This document shows positions 7,759-16,273 of a stretch of 64,000 nt of DNA, piece after piece. The stretch comes from Martelella sp. AD-3 (GTDB lineage Bacteria; Pseudomonadota; Alphaproteobacteria; Rhizobiales; Rhizobiaceae): assembly GCF_001578105.1 (NCBI RefSeq), contig NZ_CP014277.1, forward strand, positions 1-64,000, given 5' to 3'. The first letter of the stretch is position 1, and each line of letters opens with the position of its first letter. The notes under the pieces are model-generated. The model did no database searches. It was given only the letters and a program-made list of their open reading frames with translations, and was not told the DNA's origin. The position numbers were made by a program, and so were the translations under genes.

Positions 7759-8337
7759 ATGTTTGAACTGCACCGCGAAACAGTCAATGACAAGACACTC
7801 CGGATCATTCCCGACCCCGATCCGATGAACCCGCGTGTCGAGTGCGACACGCTGGGCACGATGACCTGCTGGCATCACCGCTATAACCTTGGAGACAAGC
7901 ACAGCTATCGCAACAATCAGGAGCTGTTCATCGCTCTTGCCGATTATGACGATGAAGCGCCTTTCGATCTGAAAGCGATCGAAAAGCGCGCTCTGCGTAA
8001 CGCGATCTTCCTGCCGCTCTACCTCTATGATCATAGCGGCCTGACGATGAACACCACTGGTTTTTCCTGCCCGTGGGACAGCGGCCAGGTCGGATACGTT
8101 TTCGTCACGATCGACGGCGCCAGGACTGAATTCAGCGCCAAGCGGCTATCCTCAAAAATGCGCGAGCGCGCGCTCGACATTTTGCGGGCGGAAGTGGATG
8201 TCTACGATGCCTATCTTCGCGGAGACTTTTGCGGCTTTGAGATTTTGGGCGACGCCGACGATGTTATCGATTCATGCTGGGGGTTTTCAACAATGGCTGA
8301 CTGCCTGACGGAAGCGCGTAGCGTGCTTGCCGCATAG
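7759..8337 (+). CDS. Conserved hypothetical protein (leading-region type)
   Basis: Predicted soluble protein of 192 aa, rich in D, Y, W and C (TMTCWHHRYNLGDKHSY, then NTTGFSCPWDSGQVGYVF). I do not recognise a named family with certainty, though similar proteins appear next to ardC and helicase genes on plasmids and phage-like elements. No signal peptide or membrane helix. The ATG at 7759 is chosen because AAGGAG precedes it by 7 bp. The longer open frame from 7666 overlaps vapC and a hairpin. It sits directly upstream of the DarB-like gene, in the same orientation. Confidence 0.65.
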   Translation: MFELHRETVNDKTLRIIPDPDPMNPRVECDTLGTMTCWHHRYNLGDKHSYRNNQELFIALADYDDEAPFDLKAIEKRALRNAIFLPLYLYDHSGLTMNTTGFSCPWDSGQVGYVFVTIDGARTEFSAKRLSSKMRERALDILRAEVDVYDAYLRGDFCGFEILGDADDVIDSCWGFSTMADCLTEARSVLAA

Positions 8338-8360
8338 GCATCGGCCCAGATCGACAAGTC

Positions 8361-8391
8361 AAAAGCCGTCCGAACAACCGGGCGGCTTTTT
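8361..8391 (+). terminator. Terminator after the 7759 gene
   Basis: A 12-bp stem (AAAAGCCGTCCG, 8361-8372; CGGGCGGCTTTT, 8379-8390; one G-T pair) with loop AACAAC, continuing into TTTTT. Confidence 0.85.
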
Positions 8392-8435
8392 CTATGTTGC
8401 GGTTTGCCTTCGAAGCCAAAAGCAAGAGGGGGACC

Positions 8436-8504
8436 GGGAAGGTTTGAACCTTCCCAGGACAGAGAAAGGGGAGGTCTCAACCGTCAACCAAGCCGGAGAT
8501 CCCC
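8436..8504 (+). promoter_or_regulatory. Structured leader of DarB-like gene
   Basis: A perfect 9-bp hairpin (GGGAAGGTT/AACCTTCCC, 8436-8455) is followed by AGAGAAAG (8461-8468). A long-range stem GGGGAGGTCTC (8468-8478) / GAGATCCCC (8496-8504) contains the GGAG ribosome site and abuts the ATG. It has the same plan as the ardC and ParB-like leaders. Confidence 0.5.
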
Positions 8505-11500
8505 ATGACCATCGTCGAAGCCGTTACGACCGGAACCCCCGTCACCGATGATCCTGCCGCCATTTTGAACGCAGCCAGGATCTTGTTGCCGATCCTCGAA
8601 AGCGGGACCAGCATCTCGTCATCTGCGTTGCGAGACGCCATGGAGCGAGCATCAGGCGGTTCCGATACGGACGGAACCTGGCTGTGGAAGCACGCCTATG
8701 AGGCCGCCGAATGCGCCCAGGTTCTGTTCCTGCAAAAATACGGCGCCACCATGTGCAAGCAGGCGAAGACGCCGCAGCAACTGGTGACGATGTTCGAGAC
8801 CATCGCCAGCCTGTCGCCGAGCCAGACGAACCGTTCCGATGAATCTCAGGCCCTTCAGCAATTTTCCACTCCCCTGCCCCTGGCGTTCGCCGCCGCGCGT
8901 GCGGCGGCGATCACCGCCGCCGACCTTGTTCTCGAACCATCGGCCGGCACGGGACTTTTGGCTGCTTTCGCCGCCATGGCCGGCGCAGACCTACATCTCA
9001 ACGAGATTTCGCAAACGCGCGCTGCCTTGCTGACTGAGCTGTTCGCCGGATCAGACGTTACCCGCCATGATGCCGGCACAATCCATGACCGGCTCAACCC
9101 GTCGGTCGATCCGTCGGTCATTCTCATGAACCCGCCCTTTTCGGCCGCCCCGGGCGTCACTCGCCGTTACAGGGCCGCGACCGCGCATCATTTGCGCTCT
9201 GCCCTCGCCCGACTTCGCCCTGGCGGCCGCCTTGTGTTGATTTCCGGCGCTTCCTTTACGGCGCAGTCGCATTCGTGGCGCTCGTTTTTCGACGACCTGC
9301 AGCAAGCGGCTTCAGTTGTCTTCACCGCTTCGATTTCGGGCAAAGCCTATGCCCGGCATGGCACGACCGTCGAAACGCGCCTGACCGTGTTCGACAAGGT
9401 GCCGCAGTCGGTCGAACCGCTGGAGTTCGCGCGCTGCGAAACCGCGGGCGAGCTGCTGGACATTGTGGTTGAGCACTGCCCTGCCCGGTTGGCAACGACG
9501 ACTTCCTCGACAACGCCGCATCCTGCTCCGCCCGCAGCTGCCTTGGCACAGATTCGCGCCAAGGCACGCGCGACCGCTAAAACCTCGACAGCGCATCCCC
9601 TGGACAACGCCGAGATCTGCGACGTTGCCTATCAGGCCCGCGACGACATGAGCGCGGGCGGTCAGGGCTCGGATGAAATCTATGAGCCCTACGAGGTTCA
9701 GACGATCGCGATTGATCACGCCAAGCCGCATCCCGGCGAACTGGTCCAGTCGGCCGCCATGGCGTCCGTACAGGCCCCGCTTCCTTCTTATCGGCCCCGC
9801 CTTCCAGCGCAGCTGATAGCCGATGGCGTCTTGTCAGCCCCTCAGCTCGAAACCGTGATCTATGCCGGCGAGGCCCACGAGACGTTTCTGAAAGGCACTT
9901 ACGATGTGGTCGATGACTTTGCGTCGATCCAGCCCGCAAAGGCCGAAGCCAGCGCCTTTTCTGTCGAAGCGCTGCCGGAGGACGCCTCGAAGACCGTCCT
10001 GAAAAGTACACGGTTCCGGCGCGGTTTCTTTCTCGGTGATGGCACCGGTTGCGGTAAGGGTCGACAGGTTGCCGCCGTTATCCTCGACAACTGGCTGAAG
10101 GGCCGTCGCAAGGCCCTTTGGATTTCCCGCAGCGACAAGCTGATCGAGGATGCCCGGCGCGATTGGCAGGCGCTCGGTGGCGCGCCCGCCGATATTATCC
10201 CGATCTCGAGCTTTCCCCAGGGGCGGCCAATCCCGGAGCAGCCGGGCATTCTGTTCGTGACCTATGCCACGCTGCGCAGCCAGGCCAGGCAGGACAAGAA
10301 AAGCCGCCTTGCTCAGATCCTCGACTGGATCGGTCATGACTTCGATGGCGTCATCGCGTTCGATGAGGCCCATGCAATGGCCAATGCCATTAGCGCCAAA
10401 GGCGAGCGCGGCGAACGCAAGCCATCGGAGCAGGGTCGCGTCGGGCTTCTCCTGCAGAATGCCGTTCCGAGCGCGCGCGTGCTCTATGTGTCGGCGACCG
10501 GAGCCACAACGGTCAGCAATCTGGCCTATGCCTCACGGCTCGGCCTTTGGCAGACCGGCGACTTTCCGTTCAGCACGCGGGCCGATTTCATCGCCTCCAT
10601 GGAAGACGGCGGGATCGCCGCCATGGAGGTGATTTCACGCGACCTGAAGGCGCTTGGCCTCTATACGGCTCGCCTGCTTTCGTTCAAGGATGTCGAGTAT
10701 GAGATGCTCGTACATGAGCTGACCGAGGCACAGACCGAGATCTATGACGCCTATGCCAACGCGTATCAGATCATTCACCAGAACCTTGAGAAGGCGCTGG
10801 AAGCCGTCGGTATCACGGCGGACGGAGCAACGCTTAATCCGCGCGCCAAAAGCGCCGCGCGATCGGCGTTCGAGGGCAACAAACAGCGGTTCTTCAACCA
10901 TCTGATCACCGCGATGAAATGCCCTTCGGTGTTGCGGGCGATCCAGGCGGACATCGATGATGGTCATGCGCCCGTCGTCCAGATCGTCTCGACCGGCGAG
11001 GCGCTGATGGAGCGCCGTATCGCGGAAATCCCGCCATCGGAGTGGAACGACCTCAATGTAGACGTGACGCCCCGCGAATATGTGCTGGACTATCTCAACA
11101 GCTCCTTTCCGACCCAGCTATTCGAAGCCTTCGAGGACGAGAACGGGGAACTGCGCTCCCGCCCGGTTCACGATGCAAACGGCAATCCGGTTGTCAGCCG
11201 GGAAGCGCTCGAAGCGCGTGATGAGCTCATCGAGCATCTTGGCGCCTTGCCTCCCGTTCAGTCGGCGCTTGACCAGATCATTTGCCATTTCGGGACCGAA
11301 CAGGTGGCCGAAATCACCGGCCGCTCGCGCCGGATCGTCAAGACGCGCGACGGGCGCATGAAACTGGAGCGCCGTCCGGCATCGTCGAACTACTCCGAAA
11401 CCGATGCGTTCATGGGCGACAGCAAGAAAATACTGGCATTCTCGGACGCCGGCGGGACCGGCCGTTCATATCATGCCGATCTTGCAGCGACGAATAGGCG

Positions 11501-12863
11501 CAAGCGTGTCCATTATCTGCTTGAAGCCGGATGGCGCGCGGATGCGGCCATTCAGGGGCTTGGACGCACGCACAGGACCAATCAGGCGCAACCGCCCTTG
11601 TTCCGCCCCTGTGCGACCAATGTGAAAGGCGAGAAGCGGTTCCTGTCCACGATCGCACGTCGCCTCGACAGTCTTGGCGCCATCACCAAAGGTCAGCGCC
11701 AGACTGGCGGTCAAAATATGTTCCGACCGGAAGACAATCTGGAGAGCGACTACGCCCGCGCTGCATTGCGCCGGTTCTTCAGCCAGCTCTATGCTGGCAA
11801 GATTCCGTCGTGCTCGCTGACGAAGTTCGAGGAGGTGACCGGTCTGGCGCTGACCGATCATGACGGGTCGCTACGCGAAACCCTGCCCCCGATCAGCCAG
11901 TTTCTCAATCGCTGCCTGGCGCTCACGATTGCTATGCAGAACACGGTGTTTGAAGCATTCACCCAAATCCTCGACGGGATCGTCGAAGAGGCGATTGAGG
12001 CTGGCACCTATGAGGTCGGCCTTGAGACGCTCACGGGTGAACGCTTCATGGTCAAAAAGCGCGTGCCGATCTACGAACACGGTCACAGCAAGACCGACAT
12101 CCTGACGATCGAGAGGCTGACCCGCAACAAACCGATGACGCTCGACGATGCGCGCCGGTTCATGGAGCGTCAGCCTGACGCCCAAACCTATCTCGACAAG
12201 AAGACCGGCGACGCTGCCATTGTTATCCCATCGGCGACCTGGTTCACCGAAGCGGGCGATCCGATCCGGCGTGTGCAGTTGATCCAGCCGATGTTTAAAA
12301 AGGCGATGCACCGATCGAGGCTGGCGGATTCCAGCTGGAAGCCCGTCGAGCGCGCTGCGTTCGAAAGGGCATGGGCAACCAAGGTCGAGAGCATCCCGCA
12401 ATTCGACACATCGACGATCACGATTGTGGCCGGCCTTCTGCTGCCAATCTGGCAGCACCTTCCACAGTCCAACACGCAGGTCTACCGCCTCATTGCCGAG
12501 GACGGAGAGCGTGTTCTCGGCCGCATGCTGACCCATATCGATGCGGTCAATCTCGCGGCTCAGCTTGGCGTTTCGGATGCCATCAAGCTTGATCCCGAGG
12601 AGGTGCTGCAAGCCCTCCTCATTGGCAATGCCCAATTCACATTGTCCAATAAAATCAAGCTTCGGAGGTCGAAAGTGATGGATCGCCACCGCATCGAGAT
12701 GCTAGACTTCAAACCGGGGGATGTGAAAGCTTTCAAGGCGCTTGGCTGCTACACGGAGACCATCGCATGGAAGACACGCCTTTTCGTTCCGGACGACGAA
12801 AGCGTTCTCGCAAAAGTGCTGGAAGGCACGAAGATCGTCGCAGTCAGGGAGAGGTGGACATGA
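8505..12863 (+). CDS. DarB-like methyltransferase-helicase fusion (strawberry-notch type)
   Basis: Very large protein of 1452 aa. The N-terminal part (about 100-330) is a class I SAM-dependent N6-adenine-type methyltransferase: LEPSAGTGLLAAFAAMAG at about 143 and catalytic NPPF at about 208. The middle and C-terminal parts form a superfamily 2 helicase of the strawberry-notch type: Walker A GDGTGCGKGRQ at about 511, FDEAH at about 617, and a C-terminal helicase lobe with GWRADAAIQGLGRTHRTNQ at about 1010-1030. Phage P1 DarB has this same methylase-helicase order and protects DNA in cis from type I restriction, so an antirestriction role is a good inference. It is preceded by a structured leader, and the Toprim gene follows with an ATGA overlap, so the two are translated together. 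Confidence 0.83.
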   Translation: MTIVEAVTTGTPVTDDPAAILNAARILLPILESGTSISSSALRDAMERASGGSDTDGTWLWKHAYEAAECAQVLFLQKYGATMCKQAKTPQQLVTMFETIASLSPSQTNRSDESQALQQFSTPLPLAFAAARAAAITAADLVLEPSAGTGLLAAFAAMAGADLHLNEISQTRAALLTELFAGSDVTRHDAGTIHDRLNPSVDPSVILMNPPFSAAPGVTRRYRAATAHHLRSALARLRPGGRLVLISGASFTAQSHSWRSFFDDLQQAASVVFTASISGKAYARHGTTVETRLTVFDKVPQSVEPLEFARCETAGELLDIVVEHCPARLATTTSSTTPHPAPPAAALAQIRAKARATAKTSTAHPLDNAEICDVAYQARDDMSAGGQGSDEIYEPYEVQTIAIDHAKPHPGELVQSAAMASVQAPLPSYRPRLPAQLIADGVLSAPQLETVIYAGEAHETFLKGTYDVVDDFASIQPAKAEASAFSVEALPEDASKTVLKSTRFRRGFFLGDGTGCGKGRQVAAVILDNWLKGRRKALWISRSDKLIEDARRDWQALGGAPADIIPISSFPQGRPIPEQPGILFVTYATLRSQARQDKKSRLAQILDWIGHDFDGVIAFDEAHAMANAISAKGERGERKPSEQGRVGLLLQNAVPSARVLYVSATGATTVSNLAYASRLGLWQTGDFPFSTRADFIASMEDGGIAAMEVISRDLKALGLYTARLLSFKDVEYEMLVHELTEAQTEIYDAYANAYQIIHQNLEKALEAVGITADGATLNPRAKSAARSAFEGNKQRFFNHLITAMKCPSVLRAIQADIDDGHAPVVQIVSTGEALMERRIAEIPPSEWNDLNVDVTPREYVLDYLNSSFPTQLFEAFEDENGELRSRPVHDANGNPVVSREALEARDELIEHLGALPPVQSALDQIICHFGTEQVAEITGRSRRIVKTRDGRMKLERRPASSNYSETDAFMGDSKKILAFSDAGGTGRSYHADLAATNRRKRVHYLLEAGWRADAAIQGLGRTHRTNQAQPPLFRPCATNVKGEKRFLSTIARRLDSLGAITKGQRQTGGQNMFRPEDNLESDYARAALRRFFSQLYAGKIPSCSLTKFEEVTGLALTDHDGSLRETLPPISQFLNRCLALTIAMQNTVFEAFTQILDGIVEEAIEAGTYEVGLETLTGERFMVKKRVPIYEHGHSKTDILTIERLTRNKPMTLDDARRFMERQPDAQTYLDKKTGDAAIVIPSATWFTEAGDPIRRVQLIQPMFKKAMHRSRLADSSWKPVERAAFERAWATKVESIPQFDTSTITIVAGLLLPIWQHLPQSNTQVYRLIAEDGERVLGRMLTHIDAVNLAAQLGVSDAIKLDPEEVLQALLIGNAQFTLSNKIKLRRSKVMDRHRIEMLDFKPGDVKAFKALGCYTETIAWKTRLFVPDDESVLAKVLEGTKIVAVRERWT

Positions 12864-13906
12864 TTTCTGCCTCCCAACTTTCCGATCAGCTCGCTGCGCG
12901 AACCGAACAGTTCTGCCGTACCTATCTGCCCGCCGGTCGGCGGGCGGGCAACTATTGGCAGGTGGGGAACAAGTACGGTGACCCCGGTAGATCCATGGCC
13001 GTGCGTCTTCAAGACGCCGGCACGCGCAGAGCTGGCAAGTGGGCCGATCGTGCGACCCATGAATATGGTGATCTTCTCGATCTGCTGGAGAGTATCGTCG
13101 GGGCAGGCAGTTTTTCCGAAACCTGCAAGGAAGCCCGCCGTTTCCTGAATCTCCCGGAGGTGTCGGCTGATCTTGGGCGAGCCGGGAACGATCAAGAGAA
13201 GCCACCCTCCAATTTCGATCAGGTCGAATCCGGCCGAAAGCTCTTCTCCTACGGCAAACTGTTCAAGGATACGCCCGTAGAGCGCTATCTGCGCGGGCGA
13301 GATATCAGCCGCTTCGGGCCAGCCCTCAAGTATCATCCCCGCGTTTTCTTCCGCGATGAGGACGGTCAGTCCCGGCAGTTGCCTGCCATGCTGGCGGCCG
13401 TGACGGATAATGACGGCGTGGTCATGGCATGTGCGCGGACCTGGCTCGATCTGAAAAACAACTCTGTCGCGCGCATCGCCGAACCCAAGCGGGTTTCGGG
13501 CCAGCTCTACGGCAACGCCGTGCGGTTTCACTCAAGCAAGGCGGGCGGTGACATCATCGCCGGAGAAGGCATTGAAACAGTGCTGTCCATCGGCTCGGTG
13601 TATCCGGGCGCGGAGCTGGCAGCCTGTCTGACGGCAACGCATCTGTCTCTGTTCGATCCGCCATCGAGCTGCACGCGGCTGTTCATCGGCCGCGACAACG
13701 ATGATGCCGGCGAACTGGCAAACCGCCAGTTGCGCAGCCGGGCCGAAGAACGAGGCATCGAGGTGGTCGATCTTGTGCCGACGCTCGACGACTTCAACGA
13801 CGATCTGCGGAAGTTCGGCAGGCAGATCCTGCGGGAAAACCTCAACCGGCAGATCATGGCGGCGATCACCAGGCCGGTACCATGGGCCAGTCTGCGCATG
13901 CCATAA
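12860..13906 (+). CDS. Toprim-domain primase-like protein
   Basis: Protein of 348 aa related to the Toprim/DUF7146 proteins of plasmids and phages. The N-terminal part (1-100) contains the short motifs seen in primase-like proteins (GKWADRATHEYGDLLDLLE). A Toprim fold lies at about 230-310: GEGIETVLSIG with the conserved glutamate, and FIGRDNDDAGE with the DxD-like acidic pair. No zinc-binding cysteine cluster is visible, so it may need a partner or have another nucleic-acid role. The ATG (12860) overlaps the stop of the helicase gene, with GAGAGG upstream. A role in priming the complementary strand of incoming DNA fits its place in the block. Confidence 0.78.
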   Translation: MISASQLSDQLAARTEQFCRTYLPAGRRAGNYWQVGNKYGDPGRSMAVRLQDAGTRRAGKWADRATHEYGDLLDLLESIVGAGSFSETCKEARRFLNLPEVSADLGRAGNDQEKPPSNFDQVESGRKLFSYGKLFKDTPVERYLRGRDISRFGPALKYHPRVFFRDEDGQSRQLPAMLAAVTDNDGVVMACARTWLDLKNNSVARIAEPKRVSGQLYGNAVRFHSSKAGGDIIAGEGIETVLSIGSVYPGAELAACLTATHLSLFDPPSSCTRLFIGRDNDDAGELANRQLRSRAEERGIEVVDLVPTLDDFNDDLRKFGRQILRENLNRQIMAAITRPVPWASLRMP

Positions 13907-14127
13907 CGGTTGGCCGGCGTGCGGTCTCGCCTGACAAGTCGTTTTCCGTAGCGGCTTGTATGGCTTTGGCGATGAACCGAAAGCCGACCGCAAAGGCGGC
14001 TGGCAGGACAAAGGACAACCCCGCCTCTCAACAAAAGCGGTTTCCACCTTCGGTGGACCCTCCCCTTTTCTTTTCGGTTGGGGTCCAGCGCTTGCGCTCG
14101 GCCCTACGGGTGTCAGCCCTGCCCTTT

Positions 14128-14179
14128 CGGTTCTTTTATCGCCCCATACAAACCGCAAGGAAAACGAGAGGACGAACCG
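14128..14179 (+). promoter_or_regulatory. Inverted repeat spanning the ribosome site of the DUF2493 gene
   Basis: CGGTTC (14128-14133) and GAACCG (14174-14179) flank a 40-nt loop holding GAGAGG (14166-14171), directly before the ATG. A smaller hairpin TCCACC-TTC-GGTGGA lies further upstream. It resembles the other leaders in placing the ribosome site between stem arms, but lacks the GAGAAAG box. The rest of 13907-14127 shows no gene. Confidence 0.35.
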
Positions 14180-15100
14180 ATGAACGCCTACACAACCGAA
14201 GTTCAGCAGCCGCAGAGCCCGACCGCGCACCTCCTCCAAGAAATCGCCCTCTTTGGCTACCGCCCGAACGGCGATGAGCACGACTACCGCCCTCTTCCCA
14301 ACGCAGAGACTGTTGAGATCGGTGTCGCCGGCATATTCGAAAGCCTCGAAACCATGTTCACCAACACCCGGCTGGAAGACGAACTGTCCGAGGTGCTGTG
14401 GGCCGTCGCCAATGTGTTTCACCGCCGTCTGACCCGAGCGCAGAAGAAGCTCGATGACAATGAAGCCGAACAGCGAAGCTTGATCGCTGTGCAGGATGGC
14501 AGTGAGATCAGCAGCGTCGAACTGGAAAGGAAAGCTGCCGAAGGGGATACGCTGACTGAAATGCGCAATGCCTTCGAGGCGATGCGAGATCTTGCCGCGG
14601 ATCACTATAGGGTAAGCGTCGGCTGTGAATGGCTACCGCGCACTGGTTCAAAGACCTCGTTCAATGGGCTTACCGCAGCGGTTATCGACAGTCGCGACTA
14701 TCTCGCCAGGAAGCGCCACGAAGAGAAGGAAATCTATTGCCCGACCGGCACCAAGATCGCGTTCACGGGCGGCGCCGACTATCAGGACCACGAGACCATC
14801 TTCCATGCTCTCGACCAGACGCACAAAAAGTACCCGGATATGGTTCTGATCCACGGCGGTTCGCCCAAGGGGGCCGAGCTCATCGCCGCCAAATGGGCAG
14901 AACTTCGCAAGGTGGCGCAGGTGGTTTGCAAGCCCGACTGGACCGCGCACCGCAACAAGTCCGCGCCCTTCAAGCGCAACGACAAGATTGTCGAAATGAT
15001 GCCCAAGGGGATGATCGTCACGCCCGGTAATGGCATCAACCAGAACCTGGCCGACAAGGCACGCAAGGCAGGTATTCCGCTCATGAAGGTCGGCTTCTAG
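14180..15100 (+). CDS. DUF2493 / cpYpsA-related SLOG-family protein
   Basis: Protein of 306 aa with a C-terminal SLOG (Rossmann-like) domain of the DUF2493/YspA type: KIAFTGGADYQDHETIF, MVLIHGGSPKGAELIAAKWA, and the late motif PGNGINQNLADKARKAGI. SLOG domains bind nucleotides or nucleic-acid-derived ligands, and this subgroup is common on plasmids and phages. The N-terminal 130 residues are helical (AQKKLDDNEAEQRSL) and unassigned. It ends the plus-strand block and faces the DUF736 gene across a shared hairpin terminator. No specific reaction is known for the family. Confidence 0.8.
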   Translation: MNAYTTEVQQPQSPTAHLLQEIALFGYRPNGDEHDYRPLPNAETVEIGVAGIFESLETMFTNTRLEDELSEVLWAVANVFHRRLTRAQKKLDDNEAEQRSLIAVQDGSEISSVELERKAAEGDTLTEMRNAFEAMRDLAADHYRVSVGCEWLPRTGSKTSFNGLTAAVIDSRDYLARKRHEEKEIYCPTGTKIAFTGGADYQDHETIFHALDQTHKKYPDMVLIHGGSPKGAELIAAKWAELRKVAQVVCKPDWTAHRNKSAPFKRNDKIVEMMPKGMIVTPGNGINQNLADKARKAGIPLMKVGF

Positions 15101-15124
15101 GCCGATCTTCATCCCCTGAAGCAA

Positions 15125-15150
15125 AGGGCCAACGCCGAAGCGCCGGCCCT
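15125..15150. terminator. Bidirectional hairpin between convergent genes
   Basis: AGGGCC (15125-15130) pairs with GGCCCT (15145-15150), with further internal pairing. It lies between the 3' ends of the DUF2493 and DUF736 genes. It has A-rich and T-rich edges but no long T-run, so confidence is moderate. Confidence 0.5.
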
Positions 15151-15162
15151 GGATTTGGCTGT

Positions 15163-15495
15163 CTAATCGCGCCAGAAGATCACTGACATGAGCTTGTCAT
15201 CGATCTCGCCCGGATACTTGCCAAGATTTGCCCGCACAGTGCGTCCCGGCATATGCACCGACATCTGAAAGTACTCCTGACCCTGTTCGTTCTTACGCCG
15301 CCAAACTGCCCCGATCTCCACCTCCCGGTCTTTCGGGGTTTTGCCGTAAACGCGATATGCAGGTGAGCCTTCATTGTTGTTGTCAAGTTTGACGCCGCGA
15401 ATGTCTTCGTCAAACTCAAGCGATGCGATATTGCCTTCGAATGTTTCCCGCGTTGCGTCAAACTGCACGTAGTTCAAGCGCTCCATATTCTTCAT
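15163..15495 (-). CDS. DUF736-family protein
   Basis: Small cytoplasmic protein of 110 aa. The family pattern is clear: an N-terminal strand followed by FEGNIASLEF, then YRVYGKTPKDREVEIGAVWR, YFQMSVHMPG and the terminal hydrophobic strand LMSVIFWRD. DUF736 genes are abundant on rhizobial plasmids and symbiosis islands. Their function is unknown. The ATG at 15495 is chosen for GGAG 7 bp upstream; a longer open frame to 15624 is GC-rich leader sequence. A divergent relative lies at 15815-16171. Confidence 0.8.
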   Translation of the reverse strand: MKNMERLNYVQFDATRETFEGNIASLEFDEDIRGVKLDNNNEGSPAYRVYGKTPKDREVEIGAVWRRKNEQGQEYFQMSVHMPGRTVRANLGKYPGEIDDKLMSVIFWRD

Positions 15496-15637
15496 TTCTT
15501 GCTCCGTCGATTGCGTTGTTTTCAACGGTCCGCCATGGGCAAGGCATCCATTCCTTTTCCCTGGAAAACCAAGTTTTCCGGGGGCAAAGGAGGGAGGGCG
15601 CTGCCCGCCCGACGGCTTTTTCATTCACTGTCATGAC

Positions 15638-15710
15638 ACATCTGTTGAGGTGGTGCGGCCGCAGGCGAAGCCGAGGCACGGTTCAACAGATGTCATCTGC
15701 CTTGCAGATG
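15638..15710. other. Nested inverted repeats in the DUF736 intergenic gap
   Basis: ACATCTGTTGA (15638-15648) pairs with TCAACAGATGT (15683-15693) around a 34-nt GC-rich loop containing GCGGCCGC and GGCGAAGCC. A second perfect hairpin, CATCTGC-CTT-GCAGATG (15694-15710), follows at once. The whole gap 15496-15814 has no convincing gene. The arms could be a terminator pair, a small RNA or a protein-binding site. Confidence 0.4.
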
Positions 15711-15814
15711 CTTGGTCATTGACAGCGAAGGGAAAAGATGGCGGCGGACTTCGAGACAAAGCCGCAGCCAATTGGCCGCGACCTTATTGCTGGAAGCACT
15801 TTGCGCGCGCTTGT

Positions 15815-16171
15815 TTAAACCGCGGTCGCCGTATCAGACGTCGTCGCGATGTTTTGAGAAGAAAGAGGCAGGAATGCGACTGTTCGTGGATCATCGGTCA
15901 AGTCTGCTTCGAACGGGCCGCCTGGGAGTGACACGCGTAAATGCAGATATTCATTCCCAGTCGCGTCGAAGCGTTTTCCGATGCCGCCGATCGCGACTTT
16001 TCGGCCGCGCGGTGAATACCCGAACATCTGGAAGTTATAAGGTCCCGACGGTTCGCCAATGATATGATACAGCGTACCGTTATGATGAATTTCACCCTCA
16101 AGGCCAGCTTCATTGGTAAAGCGAAGAAAATTGCGTGCTTGAGGCATGATGTCGTCCCGAATTTGATGCAT
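15815..16171 (-). CDS. Divergent DUF736-like protein
   Basis: Protein of 118 aa (110 aa if the second ATG at 16147 is used). It shares the DUF736 layout with its neighbour: FTNEAGLEGEIHHNG, FQMFGYSPRGRKVAIGGIGK, GNEYLHLRVSLPGGPFEADL, then a hydrophobic end (TVAFLPLSSQ). Function unknown. No strong ribosome site is visible for either start. Tandem DUF736 paralogues on the same strand suggest local duplication and divergence. Confidence 0.6.
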   Translation of the reverse strand: MHQIRDDIMPQARNFLRFTNEAGLEGEIHHNGTLYHIIGEPSGPYNFQMFGYSPRGRKVAIGGIGKRFDATGNEYLHLRVSLPGGPFEADLTDDPRTVAFLPLSSQNIATTSDTATAV

Positions 16172-16273
16172 TGCAGAGGTGTACTACACCCTTTAATCAA
16201 TCGGCTAAATTGCGGAGTGTCAACGAATCCTGAGCATTTGATGACAGTTTTCACTAAGACTTTCGTATCAATT

